The notes: a model not told the origin generated them from the letters alone. DNA of 64,000 nt from Arion vulgaris (GCA_020796225.1 CM036759.1:2006782-2070781); one strand, 5' to 3'. Counted from the first letter of the stretch, positions 1 through 12,424 are shown. Translations and numbers: made by a program.

Positions 1-339
1 TGTACATAGTTTCAATTGTTCAACTGCATAATTGTCTTATCTTCTTTGAAGATGCTAAATTTTAAATTTGGGGGGTGGGAGAAATTATTCATGAAATATA
101 AATCTTATGTATCAAGGGTGCCCCCCCATATGTATCTGCCCCCATATGTATCTACCCCTTTTAGCTAATAGATAGTCAGCAGCATAGCACTTCCAGTTTC
201 TTCAGCAACAATTTCAATTTGTGTCCCAGTTAACAAATTTTGAGTATCCATTTTGAGCATCATGACTAGAGAATTCACTGAGAATAGAACATTGTCCACC
301 GTGTAATTCAGTTCATTTGTTTTTCTTTGTGTTTTTTCA

Positions 340-505
340 TTTAATATAAGATGTAAGAATGAACTGACTGGCAAATGTTTCATAAAATCCATCATTTAAT
401 ATAAGAATGTAAGAATGAACTGACTGGCAAATGTTTCATAAAATCCATCATTTAATATAAGAATGTAAGAATGAACTGACTGGCAAATGTTTCATAAAAT
501 CCATG
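340..505. repeat. 56-bp array, three copies
   Basis: Contains 'gaatgaactgactggcaaat' at 56-bp spacing (365, 421, 477). Confidence 0.9.
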
Positions 506-509
506 TTTA

Positions 510-835
510 CTATTGGAGGTTTTAATAAATACCATCTTACATTGCCGCCGGTCAGTATCGGTCAAATACTCATACATTATCGGTCATTATCGGGCAAATA
601 TCCTTACATTTCATGAATAGCCACTCAGAAAATGATATTTACCTAACGCAGCAGAAACACATTACTCACACAGTAGACTAATTTAATATAGTACAACAAC
701 ACATGACATCAATAAAAAATATTGTAGTCTGCAATGAGAGAGTAGACTAGAATGAGAAAAATATAGTAGCACAAGAGACTAAAATGATTTTATCAATCCA
801 ATGATGCAACAGAAATGGTGAAATACCATTTTATT

Positions 836-866
<31 letters not shown>

Positions 867-2625
867 ATATATATATATACGCTGCCAGTTTTATCATTCT
901 TATTGTGATATAAAATTGATCTTTGACAAGAACATTTTTACATCGTGCCAAATTATGTGCCTATGATGACTAGGCCAGCACATCCGATTTAGTGCCAGCA
1001 TTTTATTTACCAGCGTAGCTTGCCCTAGCATTTGCTCTTTTACATTCATCTTTCGTCGTATATTTGGGCTTTATGATCTACGCCAAAGAGCTGTGCAGCC
1101 TTTATGACTGTGTTCCAGATTAGGAACATATCAGTCTTTTTGGGGCATATAAGCTTGTCCTGGGACAGCATCTTACCTGTGCAACATACCGTGAAAGTGT
1201 CTGCCTTCGTCATTGTTCGGAGTTGAACAGCCTGTCAAATCTTTACAATGTCAGCCTTACTTTTCTGACCACGATGAGTTTATTCCGGAATAGGAATATT
1301 CTCAGCCTTTTCGAGGCGTGTGTCGGCACTTGGCAATTTGCAGTTTCTACTCTGCTTTTTCCCCTGGCCCGGAAACACTGGACTGGGGCTGCACACAAAT
1401 AATGTAGAAGGTCGTTTCATTAGGCGCTATCAGCGAAACTTAGATTTTGCGCTACTAAGCACCACCCGCCCGGTTTCTCCGGGGATGTTAGTTGTAAGAA
1501 CAACAGTACCGTGCCCAGTTGTTTCAGGGGAAAGGGAGTTTCGTTAGGTGCTAAAACGCAACTTTGGGATTTGCGCTCGGACAACTTTACCCAATAGATA
1601 TATCTGCACTTTGCCTCTTGTACGGAGTTAGCTGCAATCTTCCCTTGTGTCGTCACTTCACATTACAGCTCTTCTGACGATCCTTGCCAGAAGCTGGCAA
1701 AGTTGTTGCCACCATTACTTCAAGGGGCGTGAATATTTTCCTCCTGGCTGCTCGTACCGTGTCAATTTTATACGATTCTTTTTTTAATTTATTTCGCTTT
1801 TCCCGTCAGCCAGGAGAGATGTGCAGAGACAGTCACTTGGGGATTCTTCTTGTCTATCTTGAGAGTAGATCTTGTGTAACATAACTGCTTGCATCACTAC
1901 TTATACTAGAGTAGCTCACCCTCGATCCCTACCCGCTTAGCCAGACAGGATCATGTCTGTTTCCAGGGTCACCATGTGGAGGTGGGGTAGGATCCTGATT
2001 AGTTCCAGCTCACTAATCCTGGCGCGCTGTTGTCCCTAGAGTTGCGCCTATGACCCCATGTGTATATATAAGAATTGGAACTGAGAAGTTGATGCAAATT
2101 GTATCAATGTTTATGAATTACTTACTTACTTACTTAATCCGTCATGCCTAGTGACACATGGGGCTTCAGAAAGGACTTTCCATCTCTCCTGTCTGCAACC
2201 TTCAGCGCAGAGCCCCGTTTTCACTATGTTTATGAATTAGGTGTGTTTAATCCAAAATATACATATGCTACCTTGCTGTCATTTAACATCACAAATTATA
2301 TGCTAGTTTTTGATACACAAACACTTTCTCATTGTCACATATTTCTTCATTTCTTTCATTGTTTTTCTGACATTTTTCTTTGGAGTCATTTTTTAAAATG
2401 AAATAGTCTATTCATATCTTCATTAGTTTTCTCTGTGTATCATTTCTTCATTAATTTGTTTTCTGTGTGTTGTTTCTGATTTTACTGTTCCATCGTAGCA
2501 GAGAAAAAGATTAATTTTTTGTCAAGAAATTTGATGAGGGACATGTAATTTTGTCGATAAATTATATGACATTTTTACCACTAGCTAATAGAACGAAGAA
2601 AAAATTAATTAATATTCAGTAACAT
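510..2625. other. No gene seen; a GC-richer unclassified block
   Basis: 835-880 is a (TA)n(GT)n(TA)n palindromic microsatellite. About 893-1,050 is a diverged SINE piece. 1,270-2,060 is less AT-rich and not tandem. It includes 'cacttggggattcttcttgtctat' (near 1,835), which has a relative at 56,015 ('cactctgggattctgcttgtctat'), so this block is probably part of a dispersed element, perhaps a long terminal repeat. No convincing coding frame. Confidence 0.4.
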
Positions 2626-2626
2626 T

Positions 2627-2878
2627 ATTCTTCTTCAAACGCTCCATATCGACTACTTGTTAACCACTCTTTGAGATTTGTATGTGATCCGAGCCTAAGA
2701 GCGATTGTATGTTGTGTCAGTTATGTGCCTACAAGTAGGCCAGCACATCCTATTTCTGCCACACACTTACCGGGTAGCTTCACAAGGCCCCTACCTCAGT
2801 CGCCGCTTATGACATGCCTTGTAGATCGCAGTGTTACTATTCTTTGCTTCCCTATGGGCCCTGGCAACACACTGGCGA
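2627..2878 (-). mobile_element. SINE family 1b copy
   Basis: Reverse-oriented copy of the repeat at 36,660-36,907. A more diverged piece of the same family is visible at about 893-1,050, and a short one at 20,537-20,640. Confidence 0.6.
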
Positions 2879-3061
2879 ATAACATTCAAAATGTTTTAAC
2901 TTAAATTTTAATCTCATTTGACAACGAAACAAATCATGATGCAATCTGTGCAACATGGCCGCCAAATTGGACAGATAACCAGAGAAAGAGATTGTTGCAG
3001 TTGGTAGCAAATGTGTTAAGGGAACGTCTAATTTTGATATTTGTAACAAGTAATGCCATGT

Positions 3062-4165
3062 TTCCCTCAGAACTCTGGATGTAAGATTTCCCTCAGAACT
3101 CTGAATGTAAGGTTTCCCTCAGAACTCTGGATGTAAGGTTTCCCTCAGAACTCTGGATGTAAAGTTTCCCTCAGAACTCTGGATGTAAGGTTTCCCTCAG
3201 AACTCTGGATGTAAGGTTTCCCTCAGAACTCTGGATGTAAGGTTTCCCTCAGAACTCTGGAAGGTTTCCCTCAGAACTCTCGATGTAAGGTTTCCCTCAG
3301 AACTCTGGATGTAAGGTTAAGTCTGAAGTTATTTTAATATTTCATTTTTTCTCTCATTGTAGGAAAAATGGCTACAGAAACTGGCAGTCCAAGATCTCGG
3401 ATTGAAAAATGCAACTTTAAAGATGAGAAAACAATTAAAACGAAATTATTTCCAGGGTTCTCTGTGAAAAAAAGTTGAAACTCTAAATATTTGATATTGC
3501 CAGAGTTTTCATATCACTAGTTTTGTTCTGTTTGTTAACAAAGCATCAGGTTTTGTTATTATATCAGTTGGTCATTTAGTAAAGCTTTTTTTTTACTGAC
3601 TATTAACATGAATCTGGTGTTATTATATCTCTGTTGATATTTAATTTAGTTTTGTTATTATGTCTCTGTTGATATTTAATTTAGTTTTGTTATTATGTCT
3701 CTGTTGATATTTAATTTAGTTTTGTTATTATGTCTCTGTTGATATTTAATTTAGTTTTGTTATTATGTCTCTGTTGATATTTAATTTAGTTTTGTTATTA
3801 TATCTCTGTTGATATTTAATTTAGTTTTGTTATTATGTCTCTGTTGATATTTAATTTAGTTTTGTTATTATGTCTCTGTTGATATTTAATTTAGTTTTGT
3901 TATTATGTCTCTGTTATATTTAATTAAGTTTTGTTATTATGTCTCTGTTGATCATTTATTAAGTTTTGTTATTATGTCTCTGTTGATATTTAATTTAGTT
4001 TTGTTATTATGTCTCTGTTGATATTTAATTTAGTTTTGTTATTATGTCTCTGTTGATATATTTTATTAAGTTTTATTATTATGTCTCTGTTGATCATTTA
4101 TTAAGTTTTATTATTATGTCTCTGTTGATCATTTATTAAGTTTTATTATTATGTCTCTGTTGATA
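3062..4165. repeat. Two adjacent arrays (26 bp; 36 bp)
   Basis: 3,062-3,318 has ten copies of 'ggtttccctcagaactctgg' plus 'atgtaa'. 3,600-4,165 has about fifteen copies of 'tttagttttgttattatgtc' plus 'tctgttgatatttaat'. The candidate exon at 3,363-3,467 lies between them. Confidence 0.92.
3363..3467 (+). CDS. Candidate terminal exon of an unrecognised plus-strand gene
   Basis: An acceptor-like TTTTTTCTCTCATTGTAG precedes an open stretch of 34 codons and a stop. It reads EKWLQKLAVQDLGLKNATLK, then MRKQLKRNYFQGSL. A second open stretch upstream (about 2,920-3,042) reads ICATWPPNWTDNQRKRLLQL, then VANVLRERLILIF. It ends at a possible donor TTT|GTAACA that would splice in phase 0. Against this, no good acceptor precedes the upstream piece, a second frame at 3,369 is also open for 36 codons, and I recognise no family. 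Confidence 0.22.
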   Translation, partial: EKWLQKLAVQDLGLKNATLKMRKQLKRNYFQGSL

Positions 4166-4170
4166 TTTAA

Positions 4171-4423
4171 CTCTTTCCACGCTTTAAGCCGCACACTGCG
4201 TCATAGAGTTGCTTCCCTATAAGAAGTCTTTCTAGTTTTACTTCTACTGTTTTACTTCTACTACTTTTTAACTTTGTTATTCTATTGGGTTGTCCAGTTT
4301 TCTTCAATTTAGTATATAATAATATATATATGTTTATTTATTGACAAGTAGTTGGGATCTTTTTTTTAACTTCCTTTGAATTAACTGCTTAAAAATTGAG
4401 GAAATAACTGTGCGTGGAAAGAG
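4171..4423. mobile_element. TTAA-flanked MITE, piggyBac-like
   Basis: This 253-bp AT-rich element has perfect 12-bp terminal inverted repeats (CTCTTTCCACGC / GCGTGGAAAGAG). It is flanked on both sides by TTAA (4,167-4,170 and 4,424-4,427). TTAA target duplication is the hallmark of piggyBac-type elements. It has no coding capacity and sits between a 36-bp and a 53/44-bp tandem array. Confidence 0.8.
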
Positions 4424-4559
4424 TTAAAACGTTTTGTTATATTGCCGTGGAGTTCACAACGTCGTCTGCATTGCAGTTTTCATCGATGATGGCTTTGACA
4501 TCTGCATTCAATGCAGCGGATTTCCTCTCTGCAACCTTTGTCAAATTTAATGATGGTTG

Positions 4560-6350
4560 AAAAAGTATCAGTTGTCTATACCTCCAGCAGATCAAGCAAG
4601 AAAATCTTGCATCGACAGTATCAGTTGTCTATACCTCCAGCAGATCAAGCAAGGAAATCTTGCATCGACAGTATCAGTTGTCTATACCTCCAGCAGATCA
4701 AGCAAGGAAATCTTGCATCAGTTGTCTAGTCCTCCAGCAGATCAAGCAAGGAAATCTTGCATCAGTTGTCTAGTCCTCCAGCAGATCAAGCAAGGAAATC
4801 TTGCGTCGACAGCATCAGTTGTCTATACCTCCAGCAGATCAAGCAAGGAAATCTTGCATCGACAGTATCAGTTGTCTATACCTCCAGCAGATCAAGCAAG
4901 GAAATCTTGCATCGACAGTATCAGTTGTCTATACCTCCAGCAGATCAAGCAAGGAAATCTTGCATTGACAGCATCAGTTGTCTATACCTCCAGCAGATCA
5001 AGCAAGGAAATCTTGCATCGCCAGTATCAGTTGTCTATACCTCCAGCAGATCAAGCAAGGAAATCTTGCACCGACAGTATCAGTTGTCTATACCTCCAGC
5101 AGATCAAGCAAGGAAATCTTGCATCGACAGCATCGGTTGTCTAGTCCTCCAGCAGATCAGGCAAGGAAATCTTGCATCGGTTGTCTAGTCCTCCAGCAGA
5201 TCAAGCAAGGAAATCTTGCATCGGTTGTCTAGTCCTCCAGCAGATCAAGCAAGGAAAACTTGCATCGGTTGTCTAGTCCTCCAGCAGATCAAGCAAGGAA
5301 ATCTTACATTGAGAGTATCAGTTGTCTAGTCCTCCAGCAGATCAAGCAACGAAATCTTACATTGAGAGTATCAGTTGTCTAGTCCTCCAGCAGATCAAGC
5401 AAGGAAATCTTGCATCGACAGTATCAGTTGTCTAGTCCTCCATCAGATCAAGCAAGGAAATCTTGCATCGACAGTATCAGTTGTCTAGTCCTCCATCAGA
5501 TCAAGCAAGGAAATCTTGCATCGGTTGTCTACTCCTCCAGCAGATCAAGCAAGGAAATCTTACATTGAGAGTATCAGTTGTCTAGTCCTCCAGCAGATCA
5601 AGCAAGGAAATCTTACATTGAGAGTATCAGTTGTCTAGTCCTCCAGCAGATCAAGCAAGGAAATCTTGCATCAACAGTATCAGTTGTCTAGTCCTCCATC
5701 AGATCAAGCAAGGAAATCTTGCATCGACAGTATCAGTTGTCTAGTCCTCCAGCAGATCAAGCAAGGAAATCTTGCATCGACAGCATCAGTTGTCTATACC
5801 TCCAGCAGATCAAGCAAGGAAATCTTGCATTGACAGCATTGGTTGTCTAGACCTCCAGCAGATCAAGCAAGGAAATCTTGCATCGACAGCATCAGTTGTC
5901 TAGTCCTCTAGCAGATCAAGCAAGGAAATCTTGCATCGACAGCATTGGTTGTCTAGACCTCCAGCAGATCAAGCAAGGAAATCTTGCATCGGTTGTCTAG
6001 TCCTCCAGCAGATCAAGCAAGGAAATCTTGCATCGGTTGTCTAGTCCTCCAGCAGATCAAGCAAGGAAATCTTGCATCGACAGCATTGGTTGTCTAGACC
6101 TCCAGCAGATCAAGCAAAGAAATCTTGCATCGACAGTATCAGTTGTCTAGTCCTCCAGCAGATCAAGGAAGAAAATCTTGCATCGACAGCATTGGTTGTC
6201 TAGTCCTCCAGCAGATCAAGGAAGAAAATCTTGCATCGACAGCATTGGTTGTCTAGTTCTCCAGCAGATCAAGGAAGAAAATCTTGAATCCACAGTATCA
6301 GTTGTCTAGTCATCCAGCAGATCAAGTAAGGAAATCTTGCATGGGTTGTC
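4560..6350. repeat. 53/44-bp tandem array
   Basis: About 37 copies built on 'gatcaagcaaggaaatcttg'. The long unit adds 'catcgacagtatcag' before 'ttgtctatacctccagca', and the short unit omits nine bases. Long and short units alternate irregularly. Confidence 0.95.
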
Positions 6351-6449
6351 TGGGAATGTTTAGGGTGGATAAGTTCTTCAATCTGGTGGCGACCTAGTGT
6401 TGGATAAGGATACTAAAATAGATGTTGAATATATCCAGTGATTGAAAGA

Positions 6450-6625
6450 ATGACAAGCTGTACAAGTAGAACTGGATGCTTGAGAAGCAGAGAGAGGAGT
6501 GTGTTTAACCGGTGTGCCACAGGAATCATCAATATGCATGCCTTTTGACATCTGTTGGAGGAGACTGAGCACCTATGGGTCTGCCCAGAGTACTATGATG
6601 TTGGTTCAGTAACCAATAAGCAATA
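6450..6625 (+). repeat. Dispersed repeat family 4 copy
   Basis: The forward copy includes 'gacatctgttggaggagactgagc', 'acctatgggtctgcc' and 'ggttcagtaacc'. A (TGTTA)n microsatellite follows at 6,630-6,677. Confidence 0.5.
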
Positions 6626-6819
6626 TGTTATGTTATGTTATGTTATGTTATGATATGTTATGTTATGTTATGTTATGATTGTTAAAACAGAATCTAGTTG
6701 TTGTTATATGTCTGTTTCATGTTTGAATATTATGTTATGCGATTGACATTGGGCATTCCAATGTATGCTTTGTCCCCTGCTGCAGCAGCCATCCCAAAGT
6801 CCACTTGCTCATTGTACCC

Positions 6820-7360
6820 ATGAGAAGTTGATTAGGATATCTTCTCTCTCTCCAAGTCGACACTGTCTAGCATGTCCAATCTTGTACCCATGAGAAGTTG
6901 ATTAGAATATCTTCTCTCTCTCTCTCTACCAAGAAGACGACACTATCTAGCATGTCCAATCTTGTACCCATGAGAAGTTGATTAGAATATCTTCTCTCTC
7001 TACCAAGAAGACGACACTATCTAGCATGTCCAATCTTGTACCCATGAGAAGTTAATTAGAATATCTTCTCTCTCTCTACCACGAAGTCGACACTGTCTAG
7101 CATGTCCAATCTTGTACCCATGAGAAGTTGATTAGAATATCTTCTCTCTCTCTCTCTACCACGAAGACGACACTGTCTAGCATGTCCAAACTCAACTCCT
7201 AATTCCCGCACTCGTTCCAGTGTCTGAGACTCGCCCATTTCACATCAATATTTGTTTTTTAATATTGTTGAGATTGATCTCACATAACTACCTCAGTCTC
7301 TTATATTGTCACATAACTCACTCACTCTAATATATATATTGTTACATAACTCACTCACTC

Positions 7361-7417
<57 letters not shown>

Positions 7418-7910
7418 CAAACTGCTGGAACAGACTAGCTCTTGCAAGTGAATATTTGTCAGATTCTACAAAAACATGATGATTTACAGGACTCTGTGGC
7501 TAACTGGTTATACCATTCACCTTACATGACTCTGTGGCTATGCCACTCACCTTACAGGACTGTGGCTAACTGGTTATGCCATTCACCTTACAGGACTCTG
7601 TGGCTAACTGGTTATGCCATTCACCGTACAAAATTTTATAATAAACTTTAATTAATTGATTCATATCTTTGAATTTTATAATAAACTTTAGTTAATTTAT
7701 TCATATCTTTGAGTTTTATAATAAAATTAATTTATTCATATCTTTGAATTTTATAATAAACTTTAATTTATTCATATCTTTGAGTTTTATAATAAACTTT
7801 AGTTAATTTATTCATATCTTTGAGTTTTATAATAAAATTAATTGATTCATATCTTTGAGTTTTATAATAAATTTTAATTAATTTATTCATATCTTTGAAT
7901 TTTATGTTTC
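6820..7910. repeat. Cluster of arrays (about 72, 2, 47 and 40 bp)
   Basis: 6,820-7,195 has five copies containing 'tagcatgtccaatcttgtac' with an internal (CT)n. 7,360-7,415 is (AT)n. 7,485-7,625 has three copies of 'ggctaactggttatgccatt'. 7,635-7,910 has about six copies of 'ttataataaactttaattaa'. Confidence 0.88.
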
Positions 7911-7929
7911 CTCCAATAATTGATTGATA

Positions 7930-9000
7930 TTCCTCCATCATCATCATCAGGTGCTGTCTCTACATCAAAGGTTGGCTGCAATGAATCTTGGTGTTGCATA
8001 CTGCCAGACTGTAACCTGTCCATTTCTTAAAGTTTCCTCCCACTTATCTCTCGGTCTTCCTCTTGCTCTTCTCCCCTCTAGTAAATGTTTTATCATGGTG
8101 TCATGCCTTTTATGTGCCCAAAATACTTTACTTGTCTGAATTTTATTTCTCTTAATAATTGTTTCTTCATGCCTATTTTCCTAAAACTTGTTTATTTGTC
8201 TGTTTTTCTGTCCATGAAACTCTGCCTATTCTTCTATATATCCACATCTCAAATGCATCAATTCTGTCTTCTAACTGCTTGTTCATTGTCCATGTTTCCG
8301 GCCATACATTAATATAGGATATATATAGCATTTGATCATTCTAATTTTTAGCTGTTTGAAATTTGTTTCGATGTCAGTAACTTCTCATACTATTGAAATT
8401 ATCCTTGGCCATTCCTATTCTCTTTTTAATTTCTGTTATACATCTGCCATCATCTGTTATCATCTGACCAAGATATAAGAAGCTTTTACTTGATGTAGTA
8501 ATTCTCCATGTATTTTTATATTCATTTTAGGTTTCTCCATTTCCTTGTTGATCACCATAGTTTTTGTTTTCTGTATGTTAATGTCTAATCCATATTTTTT
8601 AGTTCTGTCAATAGGTCCACTAGTTCTTGTAGATCTTGTTCATTCTGCTACCAATACTGTGCATCTGCATATCTTAAGTTATTTATTATTTTCCATTGAT
8701 CTTGAGTCCTGGCATTCCCTCTAGTTGTTTGAAGATTTTCTCAGTGTAGATGTTAAATAGGCTTGGTGACAGAATGCATCCTGTCTCACTCTCTCTTTAT
8801 GTCTATGTATGGAGAGTAGCTATTTTCATATTTTATTATTGCTGTCTGTTCCCAGTATATGTTACTTATTAGTCTGATATCATCTCCATCTAGGCCTATT
8901 TCTTGTAGACATATGATTAGCTTTTCATGTTGGACTCTGTCAAAAGCTTTGCTATAATCAATGAAACACAAGTAGATACTTTTTGCACTTCTATATACTT
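7930..9000 (-). mobile_element. LINE reverse-transcriptase fragment (copy A)
   Basis: The minus strand encodes the C-terminal half of a non-LTR reverse transcriptase with frameshifts. It contains FIDYSKAFDRVQHEKLIICL, QEIGLDGDDIRLISNIYWEQ, a damaged YADD box near 8,660, and a C-terminal part ending in a CAT/ATG-repeat tail at 7,930. The same fragment occurs in the same orientation at 62,041-63,062. The 5' edge (about 9,000) passes into a 22-bp tandem array. Confidence 0.85.
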
Positions 9001-9002
9001 GA

Positions 9003-9600
9003 CATTCCTCCAATAATTGATTGACATTCCTCCAATAATTGATTGACATTCCTCCAATAATTGATTGACATTCCTCAAAATTGATTGACATTCCTCCAAT
9101 TGAATTGATTGACATTCCTCGAATAATTGATTGACATTCCTCCAATAATTGATTGACATTCCTCCAATAATTGATTGATATTCCATATATTTTGAGTTTG
9201 ATAATGACTTCATTATTGAAATATGCATATTCTAGAATGATCTCTTCTATTGTCAATATTGTTGTAAATGGATGTTGTAAATATTGTCAATAATTTCAGG
9301 CAGCAAATGATGTACTCAATAAAATGTTGCTACATCTAATGAGTTTTATATTTTATTTTCTGATCCAAATATAACTGTTCTTACTGATGTTTTCATATCA
9401 CTTTTTTGTTGTATATTTTATAACTGATGTTTTCATATCACTTTTTTGTTACATATTTTATAACTGATGTTTTCATCACTTTTGTTGTATATTTTATAAC
9501 TGATGTTTTCATATCACTTTTTGTTGTATATTTATAACTGATGTTTATCACTTTTACTATTTTATAACTGTGTTTATATACTTTTTGATATTTTGTCAGC
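9003..9600. repeat. 22-bp array and a decaying 54-bp array
   Basis: 9,003-9,182 has eight copies of 'attgattgacattcctccaata', joined directly to the LINE fragment. 9,370-9,600 has units of 'ttataactgatgttttcata' that become progressively shorter and indel-rich. Confidence 0.88.
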
Positions 9601-9654
9601 ACTTTCTGTCTATCTTTGTTTGATTCTGTTTTCTTGAAACTGAGAGTAGATTGA

Positions 9655-9860
9655 TTGATTGGATCATCATCATCATTGCACTTTGGTGAGTAACCATGTG
9701 TGCTCCAATCTCTTCCTTACAGAAGAATATCTCCGCAGCAGCGCACAAACTCCACGGCGAGGGTCCCTATGTCATTTAGAAGATGGTGACAATATTTTGT
9801 AGGATTGTTGCCCAGCCTGTTCTACTCGGTCTTGCCCAGCCTGTTCTACTCGGTCTTGAT
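9655..9860 (-). mobile_element. SINE family 2 copy, partial
   Basis: The reverse complement matches the family 2 3' body (the GTGAGTAACCATGTGTGCTC end is at 9,690). A 24-bp piece 'ttgcccagcctgttctactcggtc' is duplicated. The copy directly abuts the truncated mariner. Confidence 0.5.
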
Positions 9861-9919
9861 ACACTTTCTTCAATTGTGCTCAATGTGGGTACCCAGACAA
9901 TTGAAGAAGGAACACAAAA

Positions 9920-10676
9920 TGAACCATTTGGCCTGTCCTTGCGTCATCTCTGTCGATACGAAGATGAAGAAGACATGCTGAACAGGATTGTTACTGAGGA
10001 TGAATCATGTGTGCATCACTACCAGCCCGAATCAAAGCGTGCTTCAATACAGTGGAAACATCTTTCTTCGCCTTGTGTAAAAAAAATTCAAGGTTACGCC
10101 ATCAGCAGGAAAAGTCATGCTGACGGTGTTCTGGGATTGTCAGGGAGTGCTTTTAACCAATTTCAAGAAGAAAGGTGACAATGTGAATTCCTAATCGTAC
10201 TGTGAAGTTCTATCGATGCTTCATGATGCAATTTGGAAAAAAACGCCCAGGGCTGCTGACTAGAGGAGTGTTGCTTCTTCATAACAATGCCAGACCACAT
10301 ACGGCTCGATTAACTCAGGAGAAAATTAACCAACTACGGTGGAAAGTTCTGGAACATCAACCTTACAGTCCCGACTTAGCCCCTAACGATTTCCACCTTT
10401 TGGTCCACTGAAAACCCACCTTGGCGGGAGACATTTCGCGAATGACGCGGAAGTTGAATGTGAAGTGAAAACATGGTTTAGAAAACAAAGCCCCAGTTCT
10501 ATGCAGCCGGTTTGGGAGGATTGATAAAACGATGGGATAAGTGCATCAATGTTGGTGGAAATTATGTTGAGAATTAAAGGAACAATGTATGTATAAAAAT
10601 AAACTGGTTTCAAGTTGTTATCATGTTTAGTTATTTTCTACAGCCATTTGTGGCTTACTTATTGACTTCCCTCGTA
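9920..10676 (+). mobile_element. Inactive mariner-family transposon, 5' truncated
   Basis: The plus strand encodes the catalytic half of a mariner (SETMAR-like) transposase in at least two frames. It reads LNRIVTEDESCVHHYQPESK, then RGVLLLHNNARPHTARLTQE and HQPYSPDLAPNDFHLL, then RWDKCINVGGNYVEN and stop at about 10,576. The DNA-binding N-terminus is missing. The second catalytic position, Asp in the usual HDNARPH, is Asn (HNNARPH), so the enzyme would be dead even without frameshifts. The right terminal repeat is present: the minus strand from 10,676 begins TACGAGGGAAGTCAATAAGT, a mariner-type end next to TA. No left terminal repeat was found. Confidence 0.88.
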
Positions 10677-10718
10677 TAATATCAATATCAGAATAACATG
10701 AACATTGTTCAGTTTCTT

Positions 10719-10987
10719 TATTATTCTCCTCCTCCTTTGTGTTCGCTCTTTACGACCAATTTTAATCACTCTTTGTGATATGTTTGATCTTTGCCAAGAA
10801 CATGTATAAGTTGCACATTGGTTTGGTAGGCCCTAAACGCATAGACTTCTACACGTTTAGGACATGTGCATCCAATTTCATCCAAACCTCCTTAGTCGCC
10901 TCTTACGGCATGTGTGGCAGGTAACAGTGGTAACATGTAAAATATTCTTTACACCCCAAATTTGAGCCCTGGTAACCACTCTGGTGA
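10719..10987 (-). mobile_element. SINE family 1 copy, reverse orientation
   Basis: The reverse complement aligns with 40,136-40,381 over its full length. The head is at 10,987 and the tail (TCCTCCTCC side) at 10,719. It starts about 40 bp after the mariner right end. Confidence 0.7.
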
Positions 10988-11059
10988 GTTTCTTCATTGA
11001 TTGTTTGTAAGTAGATGAGATATGCTCTATGTACATTGTAATTTACTATCTAACATTGT

Positions 11060-12165
11060 ACTTGTATATCACCTGGGTGTGTGTGCCTGAGAGGCAACAT
11101 CAGGTGTGTACTTGTATACCTGGGTATGTGTGCCTGAGAGGCAACATCAGGTGTGTACTTGTATACCACTTGGGTGTGTGTGCCTGAGAGGCAACATCAG
11201 GTGTGTACTTGTATACCTGGGTGTGCTTGCCTGAGGTGCATCATCAGGTGTGTACTTGTATACCACTCGGGTGTGTGTAGCCTGAGGGACATCAGGTGTG
11301 TGTTTAAATTACATTTATATGATAACTCCCAACTTGATCTATTCTGGTATTTGTAACATCAGCTTGATGTCTCTGTCGCACAAACTAGTCAACAGTTGTT
11401 ATCAGTTATCTGTAGTTTGCTTCATACAAGTCTAGAAGTAATAACAAACATATTCTATTCAAGCAACAACATACTAGGTATTGTTAACACTGACATATTT
11501 TATTTAACTTCTACCAGCAAGACACAGGTACCATCAGCATACACACATTTTAACATCTGCTGGCTGGGGGGAGGGGAACTGAGCATCAAATGGTCTGCAT
11601 GGAGCGCTATGATATCAGTTGACTAAGCAATAGACTTTCACCATCTGTACTTATTCTACCATAACATTACAGTACATTTGAAATAAACCTTTGCTGCCAT
11701 TATCATACTGTCACTGACAGATAATCTATAGTCCTGACATGTGATGTACAAACTTGTGTTACATACATTGGTTTTTGGTTACCGAACTGACGTCACAGCA
11801 CTCCAGGTAGACCCATAGTTGCTCTGTCTCCCCCAACAGATGTTGAAGGGTATGCATACTGATAAAACAGCTGCCTGGCTAAAAAGACTCTTCTCTCTGC
11901 CCCTCAAGCATCCAGCTCTACTTGCATAACGTGTAATTTCAAACTCATTATATTGCTTGTTAGGTTAAACGCCAATTTTAGTGTTCTCATCCAACATACC
12001 ATACAACAAATTCATATAAAGTTTTGTTTATAATTGTGACAAATTTATACATAAAATAACTATAAAGTTTAGTTTATAACTGTCATAAATTTATACATAA
12101 AATAACTATAAAGTTTAGTTTATAACTATAAAGTTTAGTTTATAACTGAGATAAATTTATACATA
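11060..12165. repeat. Two arrays (about 52 bp; about 55 bp)
   Basis: 11,060-11,305 has five copies with 'caggtgtgtacttgtatacc' and 'tgtgtgcctgagaggcaaca'. 12,010-12,165 has units with 'ataaagtttagtttataact'. Between them lie the family 4 repeats and AT-rich sequence with no gene seen. Confidence 0.85.
11550..11950. repeat. Two opposite copies of dispersed repeat family 4
   Basis: A partial forward copy (11,550-11,640, 'aactgagcatcaaatggtctgc') and a reverse copy (11,785-11,950, 'cacagcactccaggtagaccc') form a loose inverted pair about 150 bp apart. Confidence 0.45.
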
Positions 12166-12424
12166 TATAATAATAATAACAAGATAGTCTATAATATATA
12201 AACATGACAAACGTATGCATATAATAACAACCCGAAAATCTATGTGTACAGTCAGAAAATATATGTGTACAACCCAATATCCCATGTACAAACATGATAA
12301 ATGTATGCAGTGTCAACAAAGAACACTAGTTAATATGTCAGAAATGTCATTTAAAAACTATTTATTACTTGATGAATAAATTGTGCATATAAATTTAGAA
12401 ATATGATAATAAACAAGTAATGAG

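Noticed and set aside
1320..1656. Short open frames in the GC-richer block
   Set aside because: Both strands are equally open, with no motif or splice context. The block looks like part of a dispersed element.
4557..5232. 195-codon frame in the 53/44-bp array
   Set aside because: Repeat-driven open frame with several overlapping frames of equal length.
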